64,000 bases of DNA from NCBI GenBank assembly GCA_019916065.1, contig CM034239.1, forward strand, positions 40,724,663 through 40,788,662. The letters are read 5' to 3'. Both the position numbers and the translations under genes were made by a program. The notes below the pieces were generated by a model. The model was not told the origin of the DNA and did no database searches. It worked only from the letters and a program-made list of their open reading frames with translations. The stretch is from Vitellaria paradoxa. Its lineage: Eukaryota > Streptophyta > Magnoliopsida > Ericales > Sapotaceae. Shown piece after piece: positions 45,001 to 57,346 of the stretch. Position 1 is the first letter of the stretch. Each line of letters begins with the position of its first letter.

Positions 45001-47069
45001 CCATTCAACTAGTCTTTCCATGTACAAGACAATATTGTGTTTGAGAGAAAGTGTTAGAATAACTTGACATACACTAGTAAAAAATACATTAGTTAAAAAA
45101 AAAAAAAAAAAACTTATTAATTAAGAGTTTAAACTTTTAGTATAACTGGTAACTTAACAAAACGTATAAATAAACTTGTGAGTCTATTATTTTAAATTGA
45201 AATATCTATTAAAATATACTTCAATTATCAAGTTGATGACATTGCTGCATCATTCTATTTTCAGTCAAATTTTTACGATAGTATAGCTTTGCCTAATCAA
45301 TATATTCAGCTAATGGCATCTAATTTATGTGCAATTGATGCAGTGGGCAAAACTTTGCAGATCATATTTGATGGAAGCTCGGTGGTTCTACAGTGGTTAC
45401 ATCCCAAAATTGGATGAATATTTGGAGAATGCATGGACTTCATTGGGTGGTCATGCAGGCATAGCTCATGCTTACCTTATGCTGGGGTTCCCTATAGCCA
45501 AAGCTTCTCTTGATAGCTTCAAGATTTGCTCTGATCCAATATATTGGTCATCTCTCATTGGCAGGTTAAGCGATGATTTAGGGACTTCCAAGGTAATTCT
45601 CGCACAAAAGGGTATTTGTCTAATAATCTTCAATGTCATCTCTCTACCGTTTGTCAAATTAATTTACCTCATCTAATCTTTGCATTTTCTATGTAGAAGT
45701 ACTTGAATATCATATATACGTTTAACATTGATTCAAAATAATGCGGTGATTTCTTAACAAATGAGTAATATGTAAGAGGTGTAACCAGTGGTGCATCCCA
45801 CTAAGGTCAAACCAATAAGTAAAGATAGTGTATCTGACAAAAAAATAAGGGTAAAACTTATAAATTATTTGAAGTGTTAAAGCAATCAATTTTGAAAATA
45901 TACTTTATGGGGGTAAAATTATAAAAATACCCCCAAAATTATACTATTTTCTATAAAGATTTTACTTTCAGCGGGTTAATTAACCCCCCTTACCCTCACT
46001 TGGATCCGCCCGTAAGTGCAAAAAATACCCCAGCAATCTCAAAAGTCAACTAGTTACTAGATATTTGGTTTGATTCTAGGTTTTGAAAGTATCAACCTGG
46101 TTTATATTGATTCGATTCTAAGTTAACTTATTTCGAAACTCAAATTGAATCAACTCAATTTTTTATTTACTTTTCTTCACAAGATTTATAATAATATTAC
46201 CTGCTCAAACTAATAAAATTAATACAGTCTGGTTCTATGTGTTGATTAGTTTGATTTTTTGGTCCAAAATGTTGATGAGAAAATTTAATTTGATTCTGGG
46301 TCTAATACGAATTCAAACTAACCATGGATACTTTTACTAAAAAGTATGATAATGATAGTAGGGTGTGAGTGTTTAATTTTCAAAAAATTTTCTAACAAAT
46401 AAAAAAATAAATTGTGAAGCATGCTAATATATATAAGACCAATAATCTTTAAGGTTATGTTTGGTATTATAGATTTATTCATGAAAAAAGGGAAGAGTAA
46501 GAAATTCAAAATTATTTTTTTATTTATTTGTGAAAATACATAAAACAAGACAGAACTGAAAAAATAATTAATTAATTTATTAAAAAATATCTGATCCTTT
46601 TCATTTTCTTGTATTTTTAACTCAATTGGAACAAAAATATTTACCTTTTTTTTGGGGGAGGTCTTTTTCTTTTCCTGATCCCTAACTAAGTTCCTTCTCT
46701 TTTCTCTTACGAAATCTTAATTATTTAGACACACCATAAATCATATTAAGTGGGATTTTGTATATCTTGAAGGTCGAGATTATGAGAGGAGATGTGGCAA
46801 AATCCATTGAATGCTACATGATCAAAGAAGGCGTGACAGAAGAAGAAGCACGAGAACATATCAGAGGCCTCATAAGCTTTTATTGGAAAAAACTTAACGA
46901 AGCCAGTAATAGGAATTCCCTCCCTAAATCCGTAATAACAGCTATGTCACTGAACATGGCTCGGACTGCCCAGTGCATCTACCAGTATGGAGACGGAATC
47001 GGTATGTCGGTTGGAGTGACCAAAGATCGTTTGACCAGGTTGATCGTTGAACCCATTGTGATGGGATGA
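33012..47069 (+). CDS. Terpene synthase, TPS-b clade (probable plastid monoterpene synthase)
   Basis: Class I terpene synthase that ionises a prenyl diphosphate, most likely geranyl diphosphate in plastids. Exons: 33012-33218, 38958-39207, 42925-43285, 44075-44293, 44443-44581, 45344-45592, 46773-47069. All are GT-AG and in phase, giving 573 aa, normal for TPS-b. Seen: an N-terminal Arg/Ser-rich leader of about 45 aa without acidic residues (transit-peptide-like), RR-x8-W (R46 R47...W56), RDR (288-290), DDMYD (325-329) for metal binding, and DDLGTSKVE (469-477), the NSE/DTE motif. No lesion was found. Intron 1 is 5.7 kb because of a Copia element, intron 2 is 3.7 kb with two further elements, and intron 5 holds a MITE. 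Several residues are reminiscent of ocimene/myrcene-type TPS-b enzymes, but the product cannot be read from sequence. Expression through the enlarged introns is untested. Confidence 0.92.
33590..33867 (+). repeat. Copia 5' LTR
   Basis: Carries three copies of a 'ttattttatgcctttcc'-type unit where the 3' LTR has two, which accounts for its 17 bp of extra length. It contains a TATA-like tatataaagg near 33781. Confidence 0.93.
38648..38908 (+). repeat. Copia 3' LTR
   Basis: By hand alignment it differs from the 5' LTR at ten sites, all transitions, plus the 17-bp unit. That is about 3.8 percent divergence. Confidence 0.93.
39283..40612. mobile_element. hAT-like element in intron 2 of the terpene synthase
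   Basis: The element 39291-40604 (1314 bp) begins TAAGGATGTAAACGAA. Read inward from the right it begins TAGGGATGTCAATGAA. The flanks ATGTTTGT and ATGTTTAG match at 6 of 8 positions, consistent with an aged 8-bp TSD. The interior has 'ggtaccctac' repeats near the right end and no transposase. Confidence 0.6.
40691..41843. repeat. Terminal-inverted-repeat element with an internal 133-bp tandem array
   Basis: The left end is GCTATATTTGGTACGTGGAAATGG. The right end read inward is GGCTATGTTTGGTATGTGAAAATAG. Inside, 'tataaaatgac' words recur at about 40962, 41019, 41159, 41292, 41424 and 41558. The last four intervals are 140, 133, 132 and 134 bp, each unit carrying a 'ttttaccc' and a 'cccaaaa' block. 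Non-coding, within intron 2 of the terpene synthase. Confidence 0.6.
44724..44989. mobile_element. Tourist-like MITE in intron 5 of the terpene synthase
   Basis: The element 44727-44986 (260 bp) starts CACTATATTTGGAA. Read inward from the right it starts GACTATGTTTGGAA. TTA flanks both sides (44724-44726, 44987-44989). 'gtggagagaaa' occurs in both subterminal regions. Confidence 0.65.
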
Positions 47070-47429
47070 ATATCAAGATTACACACACACACGTAAAAAA
47101 TAAGTGTGGTGAACCCACAATTTTCTAATGAAAATTAAACTTATTTACTCAATTATTAAGACGATAAAAAAAAAAAAGTGTAAATTTTCACCCCGTTCAA
47201 ATTTCTGAATTTTATTGGAAATTTCACTCTATGATTTGGGGTTTATTTTTCTTTTTATTAATTAAGAGTTTTAATTAGTTACATTCTCCTATCTTAAGGA
47301 TTATTTTGTTCCTCTACTCTGATTATTAAATATTTAAATTTCAAAGACAAAATGTTGACTTAATAAATATTGCAACTATTTAAAATTCATGTAGGCTCTT
47401 AATTGTTATATAAATATATACATAAAGGG

Positions 47430-47467
<38 letters not shown>

Positions 47468-47685
47468 TCAAGCTTTACAATGAGATTTCAAATTAAGCTC
47501 AGGAAACTAAAGTAAAATTTGCCCTTAAAAAGAGATCTGAAGTGCTGTAATTCTCCATACAAAGTAATTAGATTACGTGAAGGTTACAAAGTGAAACGAA
47601 AAGTTAAAAAAAGAAAAAGGTCCAAAGATGATGATCTCCATGCCTTACTTTTTTTTCTTCTTTTCTTTTTTTTTTTTTTTTTTAT
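47070..47685. other. Spacer between convergent terpene synthase and DUF1218 genes
   Basis: Presumably the two 3' UTRs. It contains an uninterrupted run of 36 A residues (47430-47465), the longest A-run in the window, and a long T-run near 47664-47682. No gene is seen. Confidence 0.6.
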
Positions 47686-49243
47686 TCATTCATTGAGAGC
47701 AGCATTAGCGGCAGCATAATATCCAACAAAAAACCCTGAATGGAAAAAGCACAATACTCCTCCAAGGGAAAAATAGTGATGGTGGGTGAAACCACACGTA
47801 GCTCTTGGCTTATTGTTTGACATGGTCCCAATAACCAGCAAGGTCAATCCAATGGCCAGTACAACCCTGATCAAAAGATAATCATCACAAAAAAAAAAAA
47901 AAAAAAACAGAAATTCAGCCATGGGAATCACATAAGAGTTGTTCTTCTAGCTCAATCAACATGAGACTTAAATATTATAACGTTAATTAATCAACGTCCT
48001 AGCAGTGGTAGAACAAGATTTTCTTACGAGCAGAATGCAGAATGGATCAGAATCAAATACAAGGGCGTATCTGAAAGTGAAAATAAAATTACATTTTTAA
48101 GGTAAGTAATACCAAAAGTAAAAATACAGTGAGAACAAAATATATATATATATATATATAAAATGTATAACTTTAAAGGAAAAAATTAACAAACTCAATA
48201 AAATTTTAGTGTAATTTTCTAAATCAGTGAAAACAATTGTTCCCACTTTACCTTGTTTCGGTCCACCCATGATCATACAGCTCATCAAGAAAGATTTTTA
48301 TTATAAAAATTATCATTCCCACAGTATCTTAATTGACACAACTTTTCTGAAAATAAATTGAAGTATAGAAATGCATTATATGCATTTCTCTTTTGACATA
48401 CCATGTAAGGAAGAGGCAAGCTAGTGAGCATTGCTTGCTAGGGGTTGCTTTCTGAATCTCTTCCCGAGTGCAAATGCTGCACCCACCAGCCAAATTGGAA
48501 AGAACATGAGCCAGACACAGGAGGGTGGCTGCAGCCACCCCTAGCTTGAAGGCTTCATGGCTTGGGTCTTTACACTCAAATAACCACAGCCTCACGTGCT
48601 TGACCTGTTTGAAATTTTTTATTCATAAAAATACACAATTGAACTTGAAAAACTATAAACATCATTTGTTATGTAAATCTGTCTTTTAAACAATATTCTG
48701 TCAGCAGTGATAGAGGGGACAGAGGGGAGATGGTCGCCCCCAGCTTCAAAATAAGTCTTGAAAATCTAACGTAATTTTAGTAAAAATTTTGAGTACCCAA
48801 TCTCTTTTGTATAATTTTTCTCCTTCGCCACTATGTTTGAAGCACGGATTTGCAATGGAAATAGAAAAGTGTAAGTAAATGGTAAGAATGTAAAATAAAA
48901 TAGAAAGAAAGTCAAACTTATTTTATTTTTTTATTAAGTTAAAAAAATACGACTAAAATAAATAGATATTTTTATTAATAAAACTTAACTTTTACTTATT
49001 AATTAAGTGTATTAAAATTGTGTAAATTATAAATTTTATTTTTTCTTTTTTTTTTTTTTCCTTTCCCCTTCAAAAATTAATGTTCCAAACATTTTTAGTG
49101 TCAAATCTTGGATCAATCGGCCGCTGCATACGAATATATAATACCTGGTTTTGAGCTGCTTCGGCTTTGATTCCAAGTATTCCTGCTGTAATATCTATGG
49201 CAACAATCAAGAGACATGCAAAAATACCAGCCATCCTAGCCAT
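47686..49243 (-). CDS. DUF1218 four-transmembrane protein (MWL/VCC/DEAL family)
   Basis: Small endomembrane protein. Arabidopsis relatives (MWL1/2, VCC/DEAL) affect wall lignin, vein patterning and leaf symmetry, with unknown biochemistry. Exons on the minus strand: 49145-49243, 48402-48604, 47686-47866. All are GT-AG and in phase, giving 160 aa. Helix 1 is near residues 5-25 (ARMAGIFACLLIVAIDITAG). A conserved RLWLFECKDPS loop follows, then helix 2 (AFKLGVAAATLLCLAHVL), a Cys pair in GGCSIC, helix 3 (LACLFLTW...LTLLVIG), an ATCG loop, and helix 4 (LGGVLCFFHSGFFVGYY). The ATG at 49243 is the natural start. The gene looks intact. Intron 1 carries a MITE-like fragment and intron 2 a (TA)n run. 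Confidence 0.9.
48831..49100. repeat. MITE-like fragment in intron 1 of the DUF1218 gene
   Basis: Starts CTATGTTTGAAGCACGG and ends with 'aatgttccaaacattttta', resembling the 44727-44986 element in ends and interior (an A/T-rich core with ttaattaagtgtatta). A TSD is not clear. Confidence 0.4.
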
Positions 49244-52200
49244 TTCTTGAGAATATAAAGATGTTGAAGATAGGTGCTAGAAGAAGAACTGGGTTTGGAA
49301 TAATCTCTCTCTCTCTCTCTGTCTGCGCGCCAAGTTCAAGGGGGAATGCGAACAAGGCCAGGTGGTCTATACAAGGCCAATGAAGTGTGTGCCCAACTGA
49401 ATTCTCAAAGTACTTATAAGTGATGAGAGATAAGCTGGGGAATGCTCGGAAAAACTTCTTTTGTCCATTAACTTTGCCAGCTTTATTTTGCTTTTGCGTC
49501 TAATTCATTTATCTTTCTTCTGTTTGGATTCCTTTGATGGTGTGGCAAGAAAAGAAGGGTATAAACCAGCTAAGTAGGAGCGTGCCTAGGCATCTCCTAG
49601 GACACAATCACATGATGAATAGGGTAATCAGTAAAGGTTTTTTTTGACTCTTGATGAATGAGAGGGATCTGCATATCATTTAATTTTTTCCACATGCATA
49701 CACACACACACACATATGTATCAACACTTCCAAAGATTTTAATGATAAAACTTTGAGGAACAGATCTTTGAGCCGGGTTTTTTGGACTCTCTGCGTACCA
49801 AAGGTGATCCTTAAATCAACCCAGTGGCCTAGACCACAGCAATGGAGCCTTTTTTTCTAGTTCCACGATGTATGTATCTCACTACATTCAAAACTGTGAT
49901 TTTCACAGTAGTAGAGTCACAATACACGCGTAATATAATTTGAACTAAAAAAAACTCACTCAATATAACTCTCCAACTTTCTCAAATTTTTCTAATTTTT
50001 CTTTTAACTTTTATAAGTTTTTTTATCATACACGTAACTTTTCTAAAAAATAACACGTGACAACTCCGGAATAAAAGTTGTAAGAAGTTAAATTTTGGAT
50101 AAAGTACATAATTTATCCCTATAATTTACAATCGGTGATATTTTAATCCATCACGTTTCAATTGTAACTCTAAAATTCATACCGTTTCGATCAAGGTACA
50201 ATTAAATCTTTTTAATAAATATTGTTTGTATCCAGTCGTTAGAATGAGAGCAAAATTATCAATTGGCATTATATCTTCTTTATGCCCTAAAATTATTCCC
50301 AACATCGTTACGACAACATTGATAAGAGCAAGGGTGGTTATTTGTGAAATTCATCAACAACCCCAACATCATTCTCACTCATGAAGTTGAAATGAAATAT
50401 TTTCATGGTGAAACTTCTGAATTATCAAACTCAAGTCGAACTGGAGCACGAGTCTGTGACTATAGGAAATATAGCAAGATGAGAAATTCATGACCGATAT
50501 GAACCGAGGAAGAATACTCTTTGGTGAGTTCAAAGAAAATTTTTGTGAAGTTTGATATTCAATCTTACATTCTATATTTATTTGTGTTTTTTGTATGTGT
50601 TATTAAATTAATGAATCCTTTTTTTTTTTTTTAAAGGATCAAGGGGTTATGGATTCTTTACTTGGTATGATCCTCCAATTTTTAATAAATCAAAGCATCT
50701 CAAACCTAAACTACTGAGAAAGTTTACAGAACTAGATCGAGGGAAAAAAAAAAGTTATTATAGACATCACTAATTTTACATTGAGTTATAATTAGTGTTA
50801 TGTATTTAAATTAAGTAATAGGAGGTTCAATAATCCAGTGAAGTTCTTAAATTGAGTTTTGAAAGTCAATTTATGATCAAATCAATCAAGGATGAACTTT
50901 GAATGGGATCGATATGAACTTTTCTTAAAAAAATCTTAGAAATCAAATGTTGACTTAATTAGTTATTGGGAAAAATGTAATCCAAATTGACAATTTTGTT
51001 CTAATTGCTGAGAACAAACAGTGTTTAATATAAGAAGTCAATTACACTCTCATCGAAACTGTAAATTTTTAACTGTTATAATTAAAATGTGAAAAAATAA
51101 AATGGTACTACCTATAAATTATAAGGATGATTTATGTGCTTTAATCTTAATAATTTTGTTAACGGCCGCCATCAAACAGACGGCCCGAGTCTCCAAAAGG
51201 AAAGGAAAAAAATATACACACACACACAATTTCTAATAATGTTGGTGTACTTGGTCTAGTATAAAAGGTTGAGAGATTGGCATTATATCCTTCCAACTAT
51301 GACCTATAATTTTGCAGCTACACCTTATAGCCCGTCCGTTTCCAATTCTAACAAGAGTAGAAAAATCTCAACGTACAGTTGAGACTCCTTCCCAGTTCTC
51401 AGGATAAGGAACTATCATCCACAAGTTCCCTTCTTTTTTAAGCAAAAAGGCCAAATAAATTCCAAAGCTTAATTTCTTAATAACAAAATATCAAATAAGC
51501 TCTTTTATTGATAAGAAGATAATATCTTCAAATTTGCCCCTCAAAAAAAAATTAACAAAAAAAAAACCAAAAAAAAAAAAAAAAAACCTTTCTAATGTAG
51601 TGTAGTAACCCTACACTGGCTGCTAAATTTAACACTGGCTAGTTTGGTATAAAGACCATTCCCACTGAATCATTCCACTCTATTTCATCCTATTTTCTCA
51701 AATAAGTTTAACACATCGAATAGGTATAAAATGGAAGAGGTAGAAAATAGCATTATAAAATGGAAGAGGTAGAAAATAGCATTTCAAATAAACGTATCAG
51801 ACAAGATAATGAAATAATAGAAGTATATGAATAACAATTCCATTCCGGGGGCACCAAATTGAAAAGAGAGGCTAACATAGCTTTTACTGTCAACCACCCC
51901 CCCCCCAAGAAAAAAGAAAAAAAAAAATCATCTACCCTTAAGAGTGGGCTGTCAATGAAATTTCCAATCCCAAACCAAAGGCAGACTCCATTTTGTGCAT
52001 TCACCGCATCGGCAATTTTCTTAAATAGCTTTTTATGCTGCACAGCTTAATAGCACATCCACAACTAGTGTTATATATATATATATATATATATATATGT
52101 TATTCTTAAAGGCCCCACATCCTTTGCCAGAAGCTGGCCAGAGAAGCTATCCCGCACCAAGCAATGGATGCCCCTCAACCTCACCCAAATCGCAACCTAC

Positions 52201-52870
52201 AATCTAACCTTGCAAACTATGAATGGAAGAAACAGTAAAAGCTACACAGCCTAGGCTGTCACCAACTTCTATGAAGTGGCTGTCAAAAGTTCCATCCAGT
52301 GAAAAAATAAAATTGAACAGAAATAGGAAGACCCTATATTACATTGTTTCTAAATTCGTGTCTATCACATTGAAAAGATAAAACACTGAACCCATCTATA
52401 TTTCTGGTATTCAAGCAAATCCCAAAATCTACAAAAATGTTGCTATCAGACCAAGGAACCCACCCTCTCCCAAAAGCTAACACTTGCAAGTGGAGAGACG
52501 AATGCTCCCAGTCCAATAGCCAGTACGAAAAGTGCTTCGGTTGCCAGGTAGCAATGAGAACGATGAAAGATGGTCAGCTGCCTTGATATATTTTCTTCTT
52601 CTAAACATTTGCCCTATAAATTAGGGGGGAAAGAACCAATAAAAAAAAAAAAGAAACTGCACTACTTCCAATAATGAATTACAAATTACAAAAATCAAAA
52701 ATAAACTGTACATAAGAATGCAGAGAAAGCAGCACCAAGAATGTTGCTTCTGGAATGATTTATACCCAAAACTCGCACGGAAGTGGGGCAGCTATAACTA
52801 GAACTGTGGAATCATTCCAAATAACGGGATTGAAAATACCCCCAGCCGCTTACAGGAAGCCAGCTACAGT
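49244..52870. other. Intergenic region between DUF1218 and ATXR3-like genes
   Basis: No supported gene. It includes the probable DUF1218 promoter with a (CT)n tract at 49305-49320. Microsatellites include (CA)n at 49700-49714 and (TA)n at 52072-52098. There is a C9 run near 51898-51907 and a 29-bp tandem duplication at 51725-51782. The part from about 52100 to 52870 is richer in GC and may include the ATXR3-like 3' UTR. Confidence 0.55.
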
Positions 52871-55800
52871 TCACTGGTCCCACATGCCTGAAAAATGGCA
52901 GGTCTGTTCTTCAACCCAAAGCACCATCTCCTTGTCCAGCGAAGTATTATGCAAAACGGCATCTAGCATTGGACTGCCAAAATTTTTGGACAAGTCTTGA
53001 ACAACCATATCCGGTCCTTGGGCCATGGTCTTTGGGGCTGCTTTTCCTGGTGAAACAACAGAAATGGACCCGATTAAGGTACTAGCCCATCTGAAGAACA
53101 TGAACTGAATAGTCAAAATATACTACTTGTTAGACAATCCCAACTTCTACAAAAAACACAGTGATATGTTCTCATCCAGATGCCATCACCATCATCTTGG
53201 GATAAGCTTTGTCATGCTCACTCTGTATTAATTTAAGAAAAACATTCAAGGCACACATAACTTGAGAAAAAAAAAAAAAAAATCATCAACTTTTCATCAC
53301 GTTTTTTATGCTGTTTTCACATTTAATATATATGTAAGTCCAAACACAAACAGGCGGTCATTTCAGCTCTAGCTGTTCACTTGAGTTACGTTTCATGACA
53401 CTGACAATCATCCTGGAGTCCCTGCTTGTTCTCGAGCTATTGCTAAAAATTCTCATTCAGAAACAATTACCCAGAAAAACAAGGAGTCCATCATATGTGT
53501 CACCATAGCAGATGCAATATCCATGTTAAAAGTCAAATAAAACTGAAATGAATTTTTGGAAGAGAAACAACCTAATCTGCTCGACCTCGAGCTCACACTA
53601 AGGATTCACAAGTTTGACCATCCAAAGCAAGAACTTGCCTAGCTCAACATTTGGTGTTTGTTACAGGAAGTTAACTGCATGCCAAATAAATAAACAAAAA
53701 GCTGATGATGGAAACAAAAAGTAAAGCTTACCATCCTTGACAACAAGATTTCACAGTCCTTGGGCCATAAACCCGCTGACAAGATGGCTTTCTGGACCTT
53801 GGCATAGAACGAACCAATGTCAGTAATGCCAAGCAAACCCCCACTCGCTCTGGCAAGGCAACAATCTGGCTGAGCACTAGTCTGTTTATGCCAATAAATA
53901 AGGCTGCCCTAAACAATACTTTTCACCATATGTCTTGTGTATTCTTGGGAAACCTGACCTAACTTATCACTGTACTTAGGACCCAGGTCAAGAGGACTAA
54001 TGTAACAGGTGGAGAAGTTACAGCCTTATAATTCCTGCAGGCACAAGTATAGATTTAGGCCAAGGACAGCAATGCTACTCACAACTTTCAAGTTCCTCAA
54101 TTTCCAAACAAAATATAATAATGAGACCTACCCGCACTCTAAAAAAGCACTTTGTATAAGCATAAATGTGAATCAAATCAGCAGCAGCATCATGCCTACA
54201 TTTGTATGTACACGGAAGATTTCGAACCTCATCCTCAACCTGAAACAAGAATGAACAAAACCCATGACTATACTTGTTCTACAAGTAAACAAAGGTACAA
54301 GAAGAGACAATACACGCAGCTAACATAATAACGATTTTCGAAGCTCCATCTGGATGTCATCAGAACCAAATGGATCATGAGCACGAATCTTGGATTGAGA
54401 TCATTTAGCATGCCATGTCCATGTGAGGATCCATAATTGAATAAGCTCATCTACAAGTGATCCATCCCCCTCCAGAGTAAACGAAGCGGCTGCATCAGGA
54501 CTCAACCTCTCCAGTGGAGGTGGAGCTTTCTTTGGGTCCCAAAACGCATCTACAAGACATACCTGACCTGCAAAAGGCATTTACAATATTAAAAAATATA
54601 AAATTATAATTATCATCCCTTTTATACGTAAATTTGATTTATTAGGGGACGGGTATAGGATGACTCAAATCCATGACCCTTTGGTACGGGTGGGTTTTCC
54701 CACTTGAGCTAGCGCCCGTCTAGTCATGATTCCCATCCCTTATAATGGAACCTTTACAGGCACAAGAAATTCAGAATCAATTCTACGGATGCATGCTGGG
54801 AGATTGCCTCAGGATTGTTGAAGCCAAAATTATAACAAACAAAGACACAGTTTGACTTCATGCATATCGACTCAACAACCAGCCCAAACTCCTTAGCATT
54901 AAATAATGGAATTTGTTCAGAAGAGCAATCTTTGATCGTTCATGTATCATATCCCACAGATCATGCTCAAGTGATAAATTTAGGGTCTGAAACTCAGACA
55001 TAACAATCATTTCTTGTCAAAGAGAAATGTTAGTAAAAAATCTAGAGAGCTACCTTATCAAGGGTAAGAGCCAAGTTCTGAAGCCTTGGTTGTAAACCCC
55101 CTCAGCCTGTCTCAATCAAAGAAATGGATAAATATCACAAATTGTAATTGCAAGAATACCCTCACAAGTAGAATACTCTAAGATCACAAAGCAAATAGAG
55201 GGGGCAGTGAGGGAGAGCTGTTAGAGAAAGGGGAGTAACATTCACCTGGACCTCGGCATCACTTTTCTCAACCTCAAGGGATATATCTGCAAAAGTATTT
55301 CCTTTTCTCTTCCAAATTATGCCTCAGAATCTCCTCAGGAAGCTTAGTCCGTTCAAAATGATAAACCTCACCTTCACAAAAGATAAAGTGTCAGAAGAGA
55401 AGAATCTTTTAAGTGCCTAGACCCGAAGTGAAAGCTTGATATCGCAAAGATATATACCAGACGAGCTGAGTAAGCAATCAGCCAATCAGGCAATCCTCCA
55501 AGGTAAACAACCTTCCCAAACCAGCCCTACCCAAGTCAATATAATCTCTTCAGATACAAAAATTTAATTCACAAGCCTCTAGCAACAAGTGATGTCGATC
55601 CAATAATCCATGACATTCCTTCAGCACCTAGTGCACATTGAAATCCAGTTAAAGAGTGTGGGGGCACAAATTAATTCTACCGAAAGGAAAAATCATTTGG
55701 CTAAGGATGCAGCAACCTCCAGAAGAAAATATTAAATAAATATAGCTGGTCCAGCCAGAATGACCAATCAAAAACTATTTAAGGCCAGTAAAACCCAAAC

Positions 55801-57315
55801 ACATGGAACCAACTAAAACTGTCTCCATCCTTTTCTTTATTAGATTTTATTCTACTTTATAGGCTTTTATTTTTGTTTCTGTTTTGTCCAGATGACAAAA
55901 ATTTGATGTGATCTTCACATTCAAATTACGATTAAGAAAAAAGTTCCTTGAAGCCCGTACCTTCTGAAAGGCTCCTTCACCAGTCAGATTCAAATAGCTA
56001 CCACGGCACACCTGGCTCCCACATAAACAAACTGACACTTCATATTCTTCTTTACTCTGTGGCATAATTGACAGACACCACCACCGGTAAAATTATTAAC
56101 AATAGCAGAAATTATCTTCAGGAATAAGAACACGTGATGAGCTTGAGACACACCTCTGTCACGGAATTATAATCAAATGTAATCTCTTCACCATACTCGA
56201 TTGGACGGACAGCATAGATTCCAATTTGGTAATGACCATCAACAGCAGTAACTCTGCTTTAACAAAAAGGAGAATTATGTCTGGTACCAAATAACTACAA
56301 CAACTCAACAACAAAAATAAATAAATAAAAAAAATAATACAAATACTCAATCCTGCACAGGAAAATTCATCAAATGATTTAAAGTGAACTTGAAAAACGA
56401 CAAAACCCATAAGCCAACATTGGAGGGTGTCAACAACATCGAGTGCTTAAGCACCACACAGAGAGAGAGAGAGAGATAACAGTTCAAGCCAGAATCCCAC
56501 ATGAATATTTTCTTCTGTTTTTTTTTTTTTTTTTTTTCTTCTGTTCAACTCTATTACACCATTTCTTCAGTTAAATCGCCGCAAAACAAGTGTTTTGCTC
56601 ACAAGCGTTTTGCTCACAAGCATCACCACCATCACATTAAGCCTACTTTACATCATCACATCCATTTTACTCATGAAACTCCACTTCTCAATATGATTGG
56701 TCTTCCCTGCACTAGACCAAATCATCATAAATAACTTGTTTTCTCTTCCACTGATTTCATCATGTTGCACTCATTTTAATTGGGGATGCTAGTCTTTAGT
56801 TTCATACAACTTCAATTAAAAAAAAAAAATGGTAGCCAAGTGCATGGGACTCCCGCCTATGCCGGGGTCTAGGGCAGGACAATGTCTGCAGCATTACCCC
56901 CAGGTGAGACTGTTTCCAAGTATTTAATCATATAATCAAATAGCTTATCCCATAGAAAAGACAAATACAGCAAAATAGAACATTAATATAACCAAAGTTC
57001 AATTTTTATCTTTTTTCTCCTCAATTTTGAGGGGGTTTTTTTTTTACTTTTTTGCACCACCATACTGGCAGCAAGGGATCACACTTTTTCCCCACCTACT
57101 GCAGAAATTAGAAGGAAATGTTCTAATGTTATACTGCATCAGGGATAGGGACCCTGGAAGGGATCACAGTTTTTCCCCCACCTACTGCAGAAATTAGAAG
57201 GAAATGTTCTAATGTTATACTGCATCCAGGGAATGGACCTGGAGGTACAAGGTTTCTCACACTTCATAGAGCATATGGAAATACACAGACTCTTGTAGTT
57301 GGGTCCCTTTTTTTT

Positions 57316-57346
<31 letters not shown>

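Noticed and set aside
51753..52043. 96-codon minus-strand open frame
   Set aside because: Passes through a C-run, A-runs and a 29-bp tandem repeat; no family pattern.
56501..56734. Open frame with a histidine run
   Set aside because: Low-complexity translation of catcaccac repeats after a T-run, inside an ATXR3-like intron region; no support as a gene.
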